A stretch of DNA of 64,000 bases from Oligoflexia bacterium (GTDB lineage: Bacteria > Bdellovibrionota_G > JALEGL01). A model generated the notes under the pieces. That model made no database searches. It saw only the letters and a list, made by a program, of their open reading frames with translations, and was not told where the DNA came from. Below, piece by piece: positions 7,868 through 17,317 of this stretch (position 1 is the first letter of the stretch; every line of letters begins with the position of its first letter). The stretch covers positions 73,608 through 137,607 of the forward strand of contig DAOLES010000002.1 of assembly GCA_035326705.1 (NCBI GenBank). Reading direction: 5' to 3'. A program made the position numbers and the translations under genes.

Positions 7868-10453
7868 ATGGACATACAAAAATTTACAGTGGCATTAAGA
7901 GATGTAATTGCTAAGGCAGCTCAATACACCCAAAGCTTAAAGCAGCAAAGTGTTGAAATAGAGCATGTATTACATTTTTTGTTGGAAAACCCACAAGGAA
8001 TGTATGTAAAAGTTTTAGAGCAGTTGGGGGCAGATTTGTCCCGGCATCAGCAGCAAATCAAGCAAACCATAGATGGTTTTGTTAGGGTGGAAGGCTCTCA
8101 AACGCAACCGGCTTTATCTGGTCCATTGTTTCAATGCTTAAGTGATGCTGAGAAAATTAGAGATAATAATAAAGAATCTTTTTGTTCAACTGAGCATTTT
8201 TTACAAGCAGCACTGAAAAATGATAATTTTAAGCAGTATTTAACGACATTGAATATTAAACATGAAGATTTTTTACAAACGATTATCACCAATAAAGGAG
8301 ATCATAAAGCCATGACTGAAAATGCAGAAAGCCAATACCAAAGCCTGCAACAATATACGCAAGATTTAACAGCAATCGCCAAAGAAAAAAAATTAGATCC
8401 GGTGATTGGTAGAGATACTGAGATTAGAAGAATTATCCAGGTTTTGTCTCGGCGAAGTAAAAACAATCCAGTTCTTATAGGTGAACCCGGTGTGGGTAAA
8501 ACGGCAATTGCTGAGGGCCTTGCCCAGAGAATAGCCAGTAATGATGTGCCAGAGACTTTAAAAAATAAAAAACTTTTATCTTTAGATTTAGGAGCAATGA
8601 TCGCTGGAGCAAAATACAGAGGTGAATTTGAAGATAGACTCAAAGCTGTTTTAAAAGAAATTAAAAGCTCTAATGGTGAAGTCATACTATTTATTGATGA
8701 ATTGCATACCATTGTTGGTGCAGGTGCCAGTGAAGGTGCGGTTGATGCCTCCAACTTGCTTAAGCCATCTTTAGCCAGAGGCGAATTAAGATGCATTGGC
8801 GCAACAACTTTAAAAGAATATAAAAAGTATATTGAAAAAGATGCCGCTTTGGAACGACGTTTTCAACCGGTTTATGCCGGAGAACCCAGTGTGGAAGATG
8901 CAATATCCATTTTACGTGGGCTTAAAGAAAAATACGAGGTTCATCATGGAGTCAGGATTGCAGATAACGCAATTATTGCGGCAGCAAAACTTTCCAATAG
9001 ATACATTACCGATAGATTTTTGCCAGATAAAGCTATTGATTTAATGGATGAAGCTGCCAGTCGTTTGCGGATTGAGATTGATTCTGTGCCCACAGAAATT
9101 GATGTTAAACAAAGAAAAAAAATTCAGTTAGAAATTGAGCAAGAAGCTTTAAAAAAGGAAAAAGATGCCCACTCAAAAGATAGGTTAGACAATGTCAAAG
9201 CATCTATAAAAGAATTAAGTGATGAAATCAGTCAATTGCAAGCAGTGTGGAGCAAGGAAAAAAGTGTTATTACTGAGATTCAAAACATCAAAGCAAGCTT
9301 AGATGGCAAACGTGCCCAAGTACAAACAGCAGAAGAGCAGGGTGATTTGTCATTGGCTGCAAAGTTAAAATATGGAGAAATTCCAGAATTAGAAAAAGAG
9401 CTTGAAGTTAAAAACGCGCATTTAAAAGAGATACAACAAAACAATCCTATGCTTAAAGAAGAGGTTGAAGAAGAAGATATTGCAAAAGTGGTATCCCTAT
9501 GGACGGGCATTCCTTTATCCAGCATGTTGGATAGTGAGAAAGAGCGTTTAAAAAATATGCAGGCTATTTTGAATGAAAAAGTTGTGGGTCAAGATCATGC
9601 GTTGGAAGTTTTAACCAAAGCCATCAAACGCTCAAGGGCAGGCATAGCTGACCCCAATAAGCCTATGGGTTCTTTTATGTTTTTAGGACCAACAGGTGTT
9701 GGTAAAACTGAGACGGCAAAAGCACTGGCTGACTTTTTATTTCATGACGAACATGCTTTATTAAGAATAGATATGTCTGAGTACATGGAAAAACATTCGG
9801 TTGCTCGATTAATTGGAGCACCTCCGGGCTATGTGGGTTATGAAGAAGGAGGAAGGTTGAGTGAAGCTGTGAGACGTAGACCTTACGCGGTTATTTTATT
9901 TGATGAAATAGAAAAAGCCCACCCGGATGTCTTTAATGTGTTTTTACAGATTTTAGATGAAGGTAGATTAACGGATGGCCAAGGCAGAACAGTGGATTTC
10001 AAGAATACAGTTTTGATTATGACGTCTAACTTGGCGGGCAAAGAGATTTTAGCAGCAGGTGAAGACAATACAAAGATCAATGATACAGTCATGCAAGTTT
10101 TAAGAGAGTTTTTTAAACCAGAATTCTTAAATAGAGTAGATGATTTTATTATTTTTAATGCCTTAAACCCTGAACAAATAGAGCATATTGTGGATATTCA
10201 AATCAAACGTCTACAGACTCGCTTGGCAGAAAAAAATATAAAAATAAAAATTTCTGATACTGCTAAACAACAGCTGGCAAAAGAAGGATTTGACCCCCTT
10301 TATGGGGCAAGGCCACTTAAAAGAGTTATACAACAAAAAATTGAAAACCCCTTGGCAGAAAAAATTTTAGATGAAGAAATTTTGCCTGGTAATCAAGTGA
10401 TTTTGGATTACATAGGTGACAATTTTAAGTTTAATGCACCAACAGTACATTAA
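7868..10453 (+). CDS. clpB: ATP-dependent chaperone ClpB
   Basis: AAA+ disaggregase of 861 residues, the normal ClpB length. Order: N-terminal Clp domain (about 1-145), AAA-1 with Walker A GEPGVGKT and Walker B LFIDELHT, a long coiled-coil middle domain (about 400-530, rich in Lys/Glu) that marks ClpB rather than ClpA or ClpC, AAA-2 with GPTGVGKTETAKAL and ILFDEIEKAHPDV, and the ClpB-type C-terminal domain (DPLYGARPLKRVIQ). It works with DnaK to rescue aggregated proteins in the cytoplasm. No clear Shine-Dalgarno precedes the ATG. A CCCCCAT stretch at 7769 resembles a sigma-32 -10 box, but I see no matching -35. A terminator follows. Confidence 0.97.
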   Translation: MDIQKFTVALRDVIAKAAQYTQSLKQQSVEIEHVLHFLLENPQGMYVKVLEQLGADLSRHQQQIKQTIDGFVRVEGSQTQPALSGPLFQCLSDAEKIRDNNKESFCSTEHFLQAALKNDNFKQYLTTLNIKHEDFLQTIITNKGDHKAMTENAESQYQSLQQYTQDLTAIAKEKKLDPVIGRDTEIRRIIQVLSRRSKNNPVLIGEPGVGKTAIAEGLAQRIASNDVPETLKNKKLLSLDLGAMIAGAKYRGEFEDRLKAVLKEIKSSNGEVILFIDELHTIVGAGASEGAVDASNLLKPSLARGELRCIGATTLKEYKKYIEKDAALERRFQPVYAGEPSVEDAISILRGLKEKYEVHHGVRIADNAIIAAAKLSNRYITDRFLPDKAIDLMDEAASRLRIEIDSVPTEIDVKQRKKIQLEIEQEALKKEKDAHSKDRLDNVKASIKELSDEISQLQAVWSKEKSVITEIQNIKASLDGKRAQVQTAEEQGDLSLAAKLKYGEIPELEKELEVKNAHLKEIQQNNPMLKEEVEEEDIAKVVSLWTGIPLSSMLDSEKERLKNMQAILNEKVVGQDHALEVLTKAIKRSRAGIADPNKPMGSFMFLGPTGVGKTETAKALADFLFHDEHALLRIDMSEYMEKHSVARLIGAPPGYVGYEEGGRLSEAVRRRPYAVILFDEIEKAHPDVFNVFLQILDEGRLTDGQGRTVDFKNTVLIMTSNLAGKEILAAGEDNTKINDTVMQVLREFFKPEFLNRVDDFIIFNALNPEQIEHIVDIQIKRLQTRLAEKNIKIKISDTAKQQLAKEGFDPLYGARPLKRVIQQKIENPLAEKILDEEILPGNQVILDYIGDNFKFNAPTVH

Positions 10454-10469
10454 TAGACTAAACAACAAT

Positions 10470-10500
10470 GCCTTTGTTTTTTTAAAACAAAGGCGTTTTT
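10470..10500 (+). terminator. clpB terminator
   Basis: GCCTTTGTTTT (10470-10480) pairs with AAAACAAAGGC (10484-10494) and is followed by GTTTTT, 17 bases after the clpB stop. Confidence 0.85.
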
Positions 10501-10601
10501 GGTTAAATGATTAAAACCATTAAAATTTTTTAAAAAAATTTGTAAAAAAGTGCAATAAATAAACATTTAATAATGTTGTGCATAAAATATGCATAAGGGT
10601 A

Positions 10602-11126
10602 CTATAATTTTTTAAATTTTTTACGTTTTTGTCTTTCTTTTTTTGAGAGCTTTCTTGGGTTGCCTTTTTTTGATTTTTGTTTGTAGAGTTCATTAAGGTT
10701 TTCTCGGCCTTCATTCCATTCACCTTGTTTGAGTAAGTCTGCAAAACTTGTTTCAGTTTTTTGTTGTATGCGTTTGCTAAAGTCCTCTGAACTAATCCAA
10801 TCACAACTTATGCTTTGGGACGCCTGTTGTACTTTTCTATCTGAACTAACAACCAAAAAAGATGCAGACTTGTGCTTATGCGTATTTAAATAATCAGCAA
10901 TCCAATCATCGGCAATTTCTGTAATTGGCGTGTAAACAATCTCTAGACCTTTATAAAAATCTCGGTCACCACTGAAGGTTCCTTGATGAGTCCCATCAAA
11001 TACAACTAAAAAGCTATGTTGATGTTGAGTACTATTTTTATAATTAAATAGTGTTTCAATTAAGTCATCTCTATCTTGAAATCCCCCACAAAACATTAAA
11101 TTGTAACCATCAATGATAATTTTCAT
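10602..11126 (-). CDS. YacP-like NYN-domain ribonuclease
   Basis: 174 residues. It opens with MKIIIDGYNLMF, the metal-binding start of the NYN/PIN-like fold, continues with VVFDGTHQG, EIADDWIADYL and FLVVSSDRKVQ, the acidic and SSD motifs of YacP/Rae1-type nucleases, and ends in a Lys/Arg-rich tail (KERQKRKKFKK). Bacillus Rae1 (YacP) is a ribosome-associated endoribonuclease; the basic tail here would suit RNA binding. It overlaps the preceding YD-repeat gene by 4 bases (ATGA), so the two are translationally coupled, an unusual pairing for this family. Confidence 0.85.
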   Translation of the reverse strand: MKIIIDGYNLMFCGGFQDRDDLIETLFNYKNSTQHQHSFLVVFDGTHQGTFSGDRDFYKGLEIVYTPITEIADDWIADYLNTHKHKSASFLVVSSDRKVQQASQSISCDWISSEDFSKRIQQKTETSFADLLKQGEWNEGRENLNELYKQKSKKGNPRKLSKKERQKRKKFKKL

Positions 11127-12733
11127 GATGTGTTAGGAAGATAAGGTTTTAATTGTAATAAATTTAATAAGCGGTTGAATTCTTGTTCTATAATAGAGGC
11201 AGTTTGGGCAGAGTTGGGTTCAAATAACTTGTCTTGAATTTCATCATTGTGCTGGTATTGAATTTTCACAACATAGGTTTGATTATTTTGTTTGAGTTGA
11301 ATTTGTTGAATATCACCATTATTCTTGCGCTGGATAAGTATATCGCTTGTTCTATCATGAACTCTTAGGAGATCACCATGCATGTCGTAATCAGCTTCTA
11401 CTAGGGTTTGGTTATTTTTTTTAATAAGTTTAGGTAAATGTTCTGAGTTGTAATTGATATTGAGAGTGGTTTTACCTTTTTGAATACTACTAATTAAATC
11501 AATATCGTTATAGGTATAAAAAACATTTTCATCTTTAGTTGACTGGAGTTCAATAAGGTTTTGTTTGTTTTTATCATAGATATAAGTTTCGCCTTGACCC
11601 TTTTTATCTTTAATTGAGCTTAGTTTTCCACAGCAGGCAAGGGTTGTTTTTATTTGTTCTGTACCATCAGGAGCAGTATAAATGCTTTGGTTTTTTGCTG
11701 GTATAAAAGTATAGCTATGAGATTGTTTTTGCTCATCAGTTATACGTGTAATGTTTTTTCCACGATAACTTGTGTATGTGTATGAGTTTTTATTTTTGCC
11801 AGGACCATGATGTTCTGCAACTTTACCTGAGTTTTGATCGTAAACAATTTTGATGGTTTCAGAGGGGAATTCAATACCAGTTAAACGAAAAAATTTGTCA
11901 TACTTAAAATTAAGAGATTGACCATCCATGCCAGTAAAGCGAGACAAGGTGTTTTTAATATTTTGGTCATCATAGCTATAGTGTACAGTTTTATTGTGTG
12001 AGCTTTGTATTGATTTTATTCTGTTTTTCTTATCATAATTGATATTGACATACTGTCCGCAAGAATCGCGAATGGTTTTTAACAGGCCATTGTTGTATAT
12101 ATAGCGAATAAAAGTGTTATGTCTGTTTTTTTCTAAAATTAATTCTCCATTGGTATTGTATTCTTCAGTATCGCCATTGATGAATGTTCGTTTGAAACCG
12201 TTTTTATGTTGACTCAGAGTAGAACTTTTACGATCTTGAGATACAAAAACAGAATTATTGGTGGTGATGGTGTTGGGTTGGTAACGTTGAAGTTGAGTTA
12301 AGAAATAATCATGTTCATTGAGCATTTTTTCTTTTAACTCTGAGTAATGTTGATCTCCATTGCCCTTGGGATTGCCGGTATGTTCTATGTCTAGATTTTT
12401 TTTTCTCTTAATGATGGCATCAACACTTTTTTCTTTATCGCTGATGAGTGATTCTAAATAAAATTGACTAACATAACCGTCAGCTTCAATGAGCTCTAAA
12501 CTTATATTAGAAACAGGTATAATTTTTCTTTCAAGGTTAGACAGCCAAGATTTACCAAACAAACCGGACTGACGATACAAGCTATTGTAGCTTCTCTGTA
12601 TTGAAAGTGTCATTTGATGGCATTGTTTTTGATAATCTTGAACAGTAAAGAAAAAATTGCCTGTTTGAGGATTAACGCCGGCAAACAACTTGAAAGTTGT
12701 AAATATAATACTTATGAGAACCCATTTTTTCAT
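11123..12733 (-). CDS. exported RHS/YD-repeat protein
   Basis: About 536 residues from the ATG at 12733, preferred over an upstream start at 12808 because it gives a signal peptide (MKKWVLISIIFTTFKLFAG). The mature part begins VNPQTGNFFFTVQDY, the conserved opening of RHS proteins, then repeats of YD-type strands: FIRYIYNNGLLKTIRD, NINYDKKNRIKSI, LNFKYDKFFRLTGIEF, TYIYDKNKQNLIEL. It is far shorter than toxin-delivering RHS proteins and lacks the core PxxxxDPxG motif and a polymorphic C-terminal toxin. It probably forms a small beta-shell in the periplasm or on the surface. Second gene of a three-gene operon. Confidence 0.8.
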   Translation of the reverse strand: MKKWVLISIIFTTFKLFAGVNPQTGNFFFTVQDYQKQCHQMTLSIQRSYNSLYRQSGLFGKSWLSNLERKIIPVSNISLELIEADGYVSQFYLESLISDKEKSVDAIIKRKKNLDIEHTGNPKGNGDQHYSELKEKMLNEHDYFLTQLQRYQPNTITTNNSVFVSQDRKSSTLSQHKNGFKRTFINGDTEEYNTNGELILEKNRHNTFIRYIYNNGLLKTIRDSCGQYVNINYDKKNRIKSIQSSHNKTVHYSYDDQNIKNTLSRFTGMDGQSLNFKYDKFFRLTGIEFPSETIKIVYDQNSGKVAEHHGPGKNKNSYTYTSYRGKNITRITDEQKQSHSYTFIPAKNQSIYTAPDGTEQIKTTLACCGKLSSIKDKKGQGETYIYDKNKQNLIELQSTKDENVFYTYNDIDLISSIQKGKTTLNINYNSEHLPKLIKKNNQTLVEADYDMHGDLLRVHDRTSDILIQRKNNGDIQQIQLKQNNQTYVVKIQYQHNDEIQDKLFEPNSAQTASIIEQEFNRLLNLLQLKPYLPNTS

Positions 12734-12792
12734 AAAAACTACCCCATTATAAATTGAATACCAAGGCTTGCCAAGTCTAAGTTTATAGGTAG

Positions 12793-13899
12793 CTAAAAAT
12801 TGATACAATGTTGAGTGACAAATGTAGGGTCAGCAACAATTGTTTCTTTAGGTTTTTGAAAATAGTGGGCTAAAACAGTAGCAAGCCCAGGTACATTTAA
12901 CCCTTCGCCGTGAAGATATAAACTGTTTATGTCATGAGGTAATATTTTGTTTTTTAAAAAAAAAGCGTCCATTTCTTTTAAAAAAACAGAACTGTTTTGC
13001 TGAACAAATTGCCCATATTCATCACGTTGGATGTTAAAGTTAAAATCATGAAGACCATATTCATTTGAGTAACAAAGGGCTGGAATAAAAGCTTTTAGTG
13101 TGTGGTGTTGATTTAGACCATGCCTTATATGGCTTGCAGCATAGAATAGTTGATTACGTTGATAAGCATTAAAAGAAACATTATATGGTGCTATTGACTT
13201 TATAAATTGATGTTTTAATTTTTCTAAAAAAGCTAAATCTAAACGATAGATGTTTTGTGTAAACAAATGATAATACAGTTCATTGGTTTTAACATTATGA
13301 TAATACAAATAAGGCTTTGTATAGTTTGTAAAAAGATGAACTTGTTTTTTTTGTGGGATATCCGTTGATGCTGATTGTTGCAGAATGATGTTTTTGGAAC
13401 TGCGAGGAGTTACTTTACAGTTAAAACTATTTTCTAGGAGTGTTTTTAATATATTTTTAAGAAAGCTGCTTTGGTGTTCAGGGGCGTGTAAGTTTATTGT
13501 GGTAACAGGCTTTGCCAATTGTTTGTATATCGTTTGAGATAGGAGCTTGAAATAGTTTTGAAAAATAGTATGAAATAAAAGAGGTTCATTAAAAGTCTCT
13601 AAACCAATACATTTATTATTATCAAAAATGAAGTGTTCAGGGAAGGTGTGCAAAAAAAATGGATCTACGCTTTGTTTTTCAACTCCCCAGATTAATTCAT
13701 AAGGAATAAAGTTAGCATTAAAATCAATTGGAGTTTTTTTATTAAAAACATAATTGTTGGTAGATGATGAAAAATCGATATCAATACGATTGTTTTGTTT
13801 TTGTCCTGGGATATCAATAGAGCAAAATTGTTTTTGATGAACAGCATAGATATCAATATGGCTGGTTTGAATATCGATTCCCAGTGAAACACCTTGCAT
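12793..13899 (-). CDS. degenerate Hsp70/actin-like ATPase-fold protein
   Basis: 368 residues, no signal peptide. The start MQGVSLGIDIQTSHIDIYAV resembles the GIDLGTT phosphate-1 loop of DnaK. Later segments fit the same fold: RNQLFYAASHIRHGLNQHH (cf. the DnaK helix before the INLPFI strand) and a C-terminal LYLHGEGLNVPGLATVL like the adenosine-binding VLLVGGSSRIPAV. Key phosphate-binding residues look altered (GIDIQTS for GIDLGTT, HGEG for GGSS), and there is no substrate-binding domain. I infer a divergent, perhaps non-hydrolysing actin-fold protein. It is first in an operon with the YD-repeat protein (59-base gap) and the NYN nuclease. Homology is judged by eye. Confidence 0.55.
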   Translation of the reverse strand: MQGVSLGIDIQTSHIDIYAVHQKQFCSIDIPGQKQNNRIDIDFSSSTNNYVFNKKTPIDFNANFIPYELIWGVEKQSVDPFFLHTFPEHFIFDNNKCIGLETFNEPLLFHTIFQNYFKLLSQTIYKQLAKPVTTINLHAPEHQSSFLKNILKTLLENSFNCKVTPRSSKNIILQQSASTDIPQKKQVHLFTNYTKPYLYYHNVKTNELYYHLFTQNIYRLDLAFLEKLKHQFIKSIAPYNVSFNAYQRNQLFYAASHIRHGLNQHHTLKAFIPALCYSNEYGLHDFNFNIQRDEYGQFVQQNSSVFLKEMDAFFLKNKILPHDINSLYLHGEGLNVPGLATVLAHYFQKPKETIVADPTFVTQHCINF

Positions 13900-14010
13900 G
13901 ATGTTAAAGTAACATAGTTTTATGGAATATGAATAAAAAATAGCTCAAATTTCAGCTATAAACACTGTAAATTCATGTGCGGTTCATGTTTAGTGGTGTA
14001 GACTATTTTT

Positions 14011-15012
14011 ATGCAGTATAAAATCAAATATGTTTTTTTAATTGGTTTGGGTATTGTATTAAAGGCGGGTTTCGCTGTGGCAGGCTGTTGGGATAATAAT
14101 ATAATATCGACAGATATTTCAAAAGACCTTTCAAAATATAGAATGTACTATGATAGTGATCCAAGGTTTAACCCATCAGCCAATTATGTTTCAAGCGTTT
14201 CAGGAGAAAAAGTTGAGTACTTTTCACCTACAGATGCACACAACTTTTTTGAGCAAGACAGAGCCATGGAAATCATGGAAGAAGAAAATAAAAAATGGTT
14301 TATATTGGATGCTTACAGTTATCTTGAATTAGATGATTGGGAGAAAAGTGATATCTTGCCAGAAACCTTTCATTATGGTGAAAACGCCAGCAGATTGCTG
14401 AGTCAAAAGATAAATGACACTGAAATTCAAGTTGCCTGCTCAGATGGTTTTTATTATCAATACCCTATAAAACAACTCAAACCAGCGTATGTGCAAGATG
14501 TAGATTTTGAAAAAAAATTAAAATTGATGAAATCTTTTTTAATTGAAGATCAAGTCTTTCATTTGGTGACCCATTATATAAAACAAAAAGAGTGTGCAGA
14601 AACATATACCATAGTGTTAAACACACATTCATGTTCAGATAAAAAGCACAAAACAGAATTAAAAGTACAGCCAAGTTTTTCTTGTCAAGGCAAGCTCAGT
14701 AAAACAGAAAAGATGATCTGTGAAAATGGGGTTTTGGCTGGGCAAGATAAAATTATCAATGAAATATATCAAAAAGCCATAAAAGTTTTGCCAGAGCCAA
14801 AAAAAACAAAAGAATTGCGTGTCGTTTTAGCAGAAACCTATGTACCTGAAGATAGACAGGCTTTACTCGCTGAGCAAAGAAATTTTATCAAAGAAAGAGA
14901 GCAGGAATGTGGAGCAAAAAAGAGTGATGAAGCTATTTTAGAATGTTTGATTGAACATTTTGCTAAAAATCTAGGAATGATGGAGTTGTTAAAATATAGT
15001 TATAAATTGTAA
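14011..15012 (+). CDS. exported protein with LprI/DUF1311-like C-terminal domain
   Basis: 333 residues with a signal peptide ending near GFAVAG. The N-terminal two thirds is unassigned. The last 110 residues match the LprI/DUF1311 pattern: SCQGKLSKTEKMICENGVLA, D..INEIYQKAIKVL, then LLAEQRNFIKEREQECG and a final ECLIEHF, with the paired cysteines of that domain. M. tuberculosis LprI is a lysozyme inhibitor, but most DUF1311 proteins are uncharacterised, so that role should not be assumed. Probably periplasmic. Monocistronic, divergent from the Hsp70-like operon. Confidence 0.75.
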   Translation: MQYKIKYVFLIGLGIVLKAGFAVAGCWDNNIISTDISKDLSKYRMYYDSDPRFNPSANYVSSVSGEKVEYFSPTDAHNFFEQDRAMEIMEEENKKWFILDAYSYLELDDWEKSDILPETFHYGENASRLLSQKINDTEIQVACSDGFYYQYPIKQLKPAYVQDVDFEKKLKLMKSFLIEDQVFHLVTHYIKQKECAETYTIVLNTHSCSDKKHKTELKVQPSFSCQGKLSKTEKMICENGVLAGQDKIINEIYQKAIKVLPEPKKTKELRVVLAETYVPEDRQALLAEQRNFIKEREQECGAKKSDEAILECLIEHFAKNLGMMELLKYSYKL

Positions 15013-15086
15013 AGTATTCTAGGAAAGGCTCTTTTAAGAAAGATTTTTTCTCTTTATAAAAATCAGACACGCTGTTATAGATTGGC

Positions 15087-16283
15087 ATGCTCAAACTTCA
15101 TGATATTCAAGCAGCCCAAGAAAGAATAGCAGGTAAGATTTTAAGAACGCCTATTATGCGTACCCAACACCCCAATATTGAGCATGAAAAAATATTTTTA
15201 AAGATGGAAAGTTTTCATCGAACCAGCTCATTTAAGGAGAGAGGCGCATTAAATACTATTCTTCAACTGGACCATGATCAAAATAAAATTGTTGCTACAT
15301 CTGCAGGCAATCATTCTCAGGCAGTGAGTTATCACGGTACAAAGTCTGGCTTTGATGTCAAAATATGCATGCCAACCTACACGCCATTAACCAAAATCCT
15401 AGCTACAGAAAGTTGGGGGGCTAAAGTTCATTTAGAGGGTGAAACTTTTTCTGATGCCATGGTTGTGGGCAAACAAATGGCTGAAGATGAAGGGGCTCAT
15501 TTTGTGCATGCCTTCGATGATCTAAGAGTGATGGCTGGGCAGGGCACGGTGGGCTTAGAGTTGTTGACTCAGTTGCCTGAGCTTGAATTGGTGGTGGTGC
15601 CAGTAGGTGGCGGTGGTTTAGCCTCTGGTTTGGCGGTGGCAATCAAAGAAAACAATCCCAATATTAAAGTGATTGGTGTGCAAGCAGCCAATTGTGACTT
15701 GGTAGCACAATTGGTTAAAGGTGTACCTGAACAAGATATAGTACGCAGTCATAAAAGTACCATTGGCGATGGAATAGCCATTAAAACCATTGGTCAATAT
15801 ACCATTCCTTTAATGCAAAAATATCTGGATGATATTGTTACGGTCACAGAAGAAGAAATGGCTGAAGCCATGGTTTATTTGCTACACACCAGCAAAGTTC
15901 TATTGGAAGGAGCGGGAGCGGCGGCCTTTGGAGCCATTATGGCCAATAAGGTTAAAACCAATGGTCATAAAACTGTAGCTATTGCCAGTGGAGGAAATGT
16001 TGATTTAACTCTGCTTTCAAAGGTTATACAGAAAAGCTTGGTAAAACGTGGACGGCAAGCCAGTATAGAACTGATGATATCTGATCGTCCTGGTGGGTTA
16101 AATGAATTAACCAGTATTATTGCTCACCTAGGGGCAAGTATTTTACAAATACATCATGAAAGAAGTGCAATTGATGTTCCTTTTTATGAGACAAGTGTAA
16201 AGCTGAAATTAGAGACCAAGGGTCCTGAGCATTTACAAGAAATATTGGCCGGCTTGAAAGAAAAAGGCTATGCCATAAGATAA
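15087..16283 (+). CDS. ilvA: threonine ammonia-lyase (threonine dehydratase) with ACT domain
   Basis: 398 residues. PLP-dependent deamination of threonine (or serine) to 2-oxobutyrate, the first step toward isoleucine. The PLP lysine is in SSFKERGALN (about residue 50), the phosphate-binding glycine loop is VPVGGGGLASG (about 171-181), and the catalytic core runs to about 315. The C-terminus (IELMISDRPGGLNELTSIIA onward) is a single ACT domain, the arrangement of the roughly 400-residue bacterial enzyme rather than the two-ACT-like E. coli IlvA. A TdcB-like catabolic role cannot be excluded. No other branched-chain biosynthesis gene is present in the window. Confidence 0.92.
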   Translation: MLKLHDIQAAQERIAGKILRTPIMRTQHPNIEHEKIFLKMESFHRTSSFKERGALNTILQLDHDQNKIVATSAGNHSQAVSYHGTKSGFDVKICMPTYTPLTKILATESWGAKVHLEGETFSDAMVVGKQMAEDEGAHFVHAFDDLRVMAGQGTVGLELLTQLPELELVVVPVGGGGLASGLAVAIKENNPNIKVIGVQAANCDLVAQLVKGVPEQDIVRSHKSTIGDGIAIKTIGQYTIPLMQKYLDDIVTVTEEEMAEAMVYLLHTSKVLLEGAGAAAFGAIMANKVKTNGHKTVAIASGGNVDLTLLSKVIQKSLVKRGRQASIELMISDRPGGLNELTSIIAHLGASILQIHHERSAIDVPFYETSVKLKLETKGPEHLQEILAGLKEKGYAIR

Positions 16284-16306
16284 TACAAAATGGAGGTTTA
16301 AAACTA

Positions 16307-17092
16307 ATGAATGAAATGAAAAGAAATGTAGTCTTGGTTGTTGTTGCGGCGGTAGTTTTGATTGGAGCAATTACAGGCTTTGGAATAAAAATTATTGATA
16401 CCGGTTACCGTGGCGTTAAAACCCGTTTTGGGAAAGTGGTGGGAGAACCATTGGATGAAGGTTTGTATTTTTACAATCCCATTACCACCAAAATTCAAGA
16501 TTTGGAAGTGCGTGTATTGAAGTTAAGTGGAGAAACTCAGACTTATACAAAAGATGTTCAACAAGCCACTATTCGCTATGTGATCAACTTTGCCTTAGAT
16601 AAAGCGCATGTTCATGATGTTTATCAAAACTTAGGTTTGAATTGGCGTGAACGGGTTATTCCACAAGTGATTGAAGGTTCATTGAAAGCTGTTATTGGTA
16701 AATGGGATGCAGTAGATTTGATTGGTAATCGACAAAAAGCAACAATTGAAGCCCAAGAAGCAATAAGAGAAGGTTTAAAGGACAAATTTATTGATGTTAA
16801 TCGTTTTGAAATGACAGATATATCTTATGAAAATGCATTTGAACAAGCTGTTGAACGCAAAGTGATTGCTATTCAAAATGCTTCACAAGCTGAGAATAAA
16901 ACCAAGCAAATTGAAGAAGAAGCCAAACAAAAATTAATTTCAGCAAAGGCTGAAGCGGAGTCTATGTCTATTAGAGCAAGGGCTTTAACCCAAAATAAAA
17001 GTTTGGTAGAGTATGAAGCAGTACAAAAATGGGATGGTAAGCTACCTCAATACATGATGGGCAACAGCGTTCCATTTATCAGTATGAAATAG
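16307..17092 (+). CDS. prohibitin/SPFH family membrane protein
   Basis: 261 residues: a single N-terminal membrane helix (about 6-28), then the SPFH/band-7 domain beginning IIDTGYRGVKTRFGKVVGEP, with EGLYFYNPITTKIQDLEVR and VQQATIRYVINF, and a charged helical region (AEAESMSIRARALTQNKSLV) at the end. It is prohibitin-like rather than HflC because no hflK partner is present. Such proteins form large membrane rings, often regulating FtsH-type proteolysis. GGAGG lies ten bases before the ATG. The gene follows threonine dehydratase by 23 bases and is probably co-transcribed with it. Confidence 0.9.
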   Translation: MNEMKRNVVLVVVAAVVLIGAITGFGIKIIDTGYRGVKTRFGKVVGEPLDEGLYFYNPITTKIQDLEVRVLKLSGETQTYTKDVQQATIRYVINFALDKAHVHDVYQNLGLNWRERVIPQVIEGSLKAVIGKWDAVDLIGNRQKATIEAQEAIREGLKDKFIDVNRFEMTDISYENAFEQAVERKVIAIQNASQAENKTKQIEEEAKQKLISAKAEAESMSIRARALTQNKSLVEYEAVQKWDGKLPQYMMGNSVPFISMK

Positions 17093-17101
17093 CTTTATAC
17101 A

Positions 17102-17317
17102 ATGAGTATTTCTGCAACAGAGTTAACTCAATGTTTTTATATAAACAAGGTTATTAACGGTCTCTGGCAAGTTAGTGGTACTCATGGGCCGATTAACCCG
17201 ATAAAAGCCTTGGCTCAGATGCATGATTTTTATGCAGTTGTTGTTGCTCGGTTGGGAGAATCAGACTATATTACTGAAACAAAAAAAATTAAACTAACGA
17301 TTGATTGCTTGGGCTAG
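17102..17317 (+). pseudogene. aldo/keto reductase N-terminal remnant
   Basis: A 71-codon frame. Residues about 11-43 (YINKVINGLWQVSGTHGPIN, then KALAQMHDFY) closely resemble the start of aldo/keto reductases of the GLWQVSGGHGPID type. The TTFDxADxYG segment expected next is absent, replaced by an unrelated VVARLGESDYITETKK. The frame then ends inside the 3' end of the convergent phosphatase gene. I read it as a truncated reductase, deleted by rearrangement. A short expressed protein is possible but less likely. Confidence 0.6.
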
